Origin: CAYYAU01 sp964469765 [NCBI: uncultured Clostridia bacterium]
GTDB taxonomy: Bacteria > UBA6262 > WVXT01 > CAYYAU01
DNA: 9,405 nt
Assembly: GCA_964469765.1 (NCBI GenBank)
Contig: CAYYAU010000028.1
Location: 1-9,405 of the forward strand
Direction of reading: 5' to 3'
Below are positions 9,255 to 9,405 of this stretch, in pieces. The notes below the pieces were generated by a model. That model worked only from the letters and a program-made list of their open reading frames with translations. It did not search any database and was not told the DNA's origin. Position 1 is the first letter of the stretch. Each line of letters begins with the position of its first letter. The translations under genes were made by a program, and so were the position numbers.

Positions 9255-9341
9255 TCATTCTCTTATTAATTGAAGTAGAGCGTAGAAAGTAAAGAGTAAT
9301 TTATCATTCCTTTTCATTATTTTTTCTTTTATCCCCCTCAC
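9255..9341 (-). CDS. Possible 28-codon leader peptide or end of an upstream frame
   Basis: From GTG at 9339-9341 to TGA at 9255-9257 runs a 28-codon frame (start VRGIKEKIMKRNDK, end LLQLIRE). AAAGGAG lies eight bases before the GTG, one of the best-spaced ribosome sites here, and the stop is four bases before the ATG of the small paired protein. The same frame is also open upstream to the window edge (another 21 codons), so it could instead be the end of a longer gene or a chance opening. A degenerate heptamer repeat falls inside it, which weakens the coding case. Confidence 0.25.
   Translation of the reverse strand: MRGIKEKIMKRNDKLLFTFYALLQLIRE
9274..9301 (+). repeat. Degenerate seven-base tandem repeat
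   Basis: On the plus strand four consecutive heptads read AGTAGAG, CGTAGAA, AGTAAAG, AGTAATT. Each shares the GTA core at the same place. It lies just ahead of the operon's first confident gene. It may be a decayed simple repeat; function is unknown. Confidence 0.4.
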
Positions 9342-9405
9342 CTTCCTTTCTCCTTTCCGATACCGGAGCGGAAGTTGGCTTACTGATGCTCTACTATTAA
9401 AGCCC
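9342..9405. other. Operon-upstream sequence with a GC-richer hairpin
   Basis: No confident gene is seen. On the plus strand TTCCG (9355-9359) and CGGAA (9369-9373) can pair around a nine-base loop, in a patch that is clearly richer in G+C than its surroundings. It could be the edge of a dispersed repeat or of an RNA that continues outside the window. I see no convincing promoter. Confidence 0.3.

Noticed and set aside
9264-9293. Candidate promoter with TTTACT and ATTAAT spaced 17 bases on the minus strand
   Set aside because: Only four of six matches in each box, and transcription would begin about eight bases before the ATG, leaving no room for a ribosome site; also overlaps the heptamer repeat.

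Overview
The window carries most of a bacterial V/A-type (rotary) ATPase operon, all on the minus strand. In transcription order, from high to low coordinates: a short leader region (9251-9405), a small unnamed protein (9068-9250), a nucleotidyltransferase-fold protein (8641-9108), ATPase subunits K (8165-8635), E (7547-8143), C (6600-7544), F (6256-6555), A (2901-6236), B (1529-2899) and D (836-1459), then the first 277 codons of a membrane-anchored GAF/HD-GYP signalling protein that runs off the window (1-833). Gaps are mostly 2-70 bases and several genes overlap or nearly abut, so this reads as one transcription unit.

The host looks bacterial. HD-GYP domains are a bacterial family, most genes have Shine-Dalgarno sites, and the sequence is AT-rich. 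The gene order K-E-C-F-A-B-D is the one usual for V/A-ATPases of anaerobic bacteria and archaea. I cannot name the phylum; an anaerobic or uncultivated lineage fits best.

K forms the membrane rotor ring, C is the ring-to-shaft socket, D and F form the shaft, A and B form the catalytic head, and E is a peripheral stalk. Two usual parts are not visible: subunit I (the membrane stator with the ion half-channels) and the small stalk partner G/H. Subunit I normally precedes K, but here that place is taken by the nucleotidyltransferase pair. Subunit K keeps every residue that I can align with the known Na+ site of the Enterococcus hirae rotor, so a Na+-coupled enzyme is likely.

The most striking element is a 527-residue intein inside catalytic subunit A. 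It splits the ATP-binding P-loop between its Lys and Thr. All splicing residues and both LAGLIDADG motifs of a homing endonuclease are present, plus an HTH-like segment. Excision would leave a normal 584-residue subunit A. The operon's ATPase therefore depends on protein splicing. The other points of interest are the two-gene nucleotidyltransferase module fused to the operon head, and the putative c-di-GMP signalling gene two bases behind subunit D.
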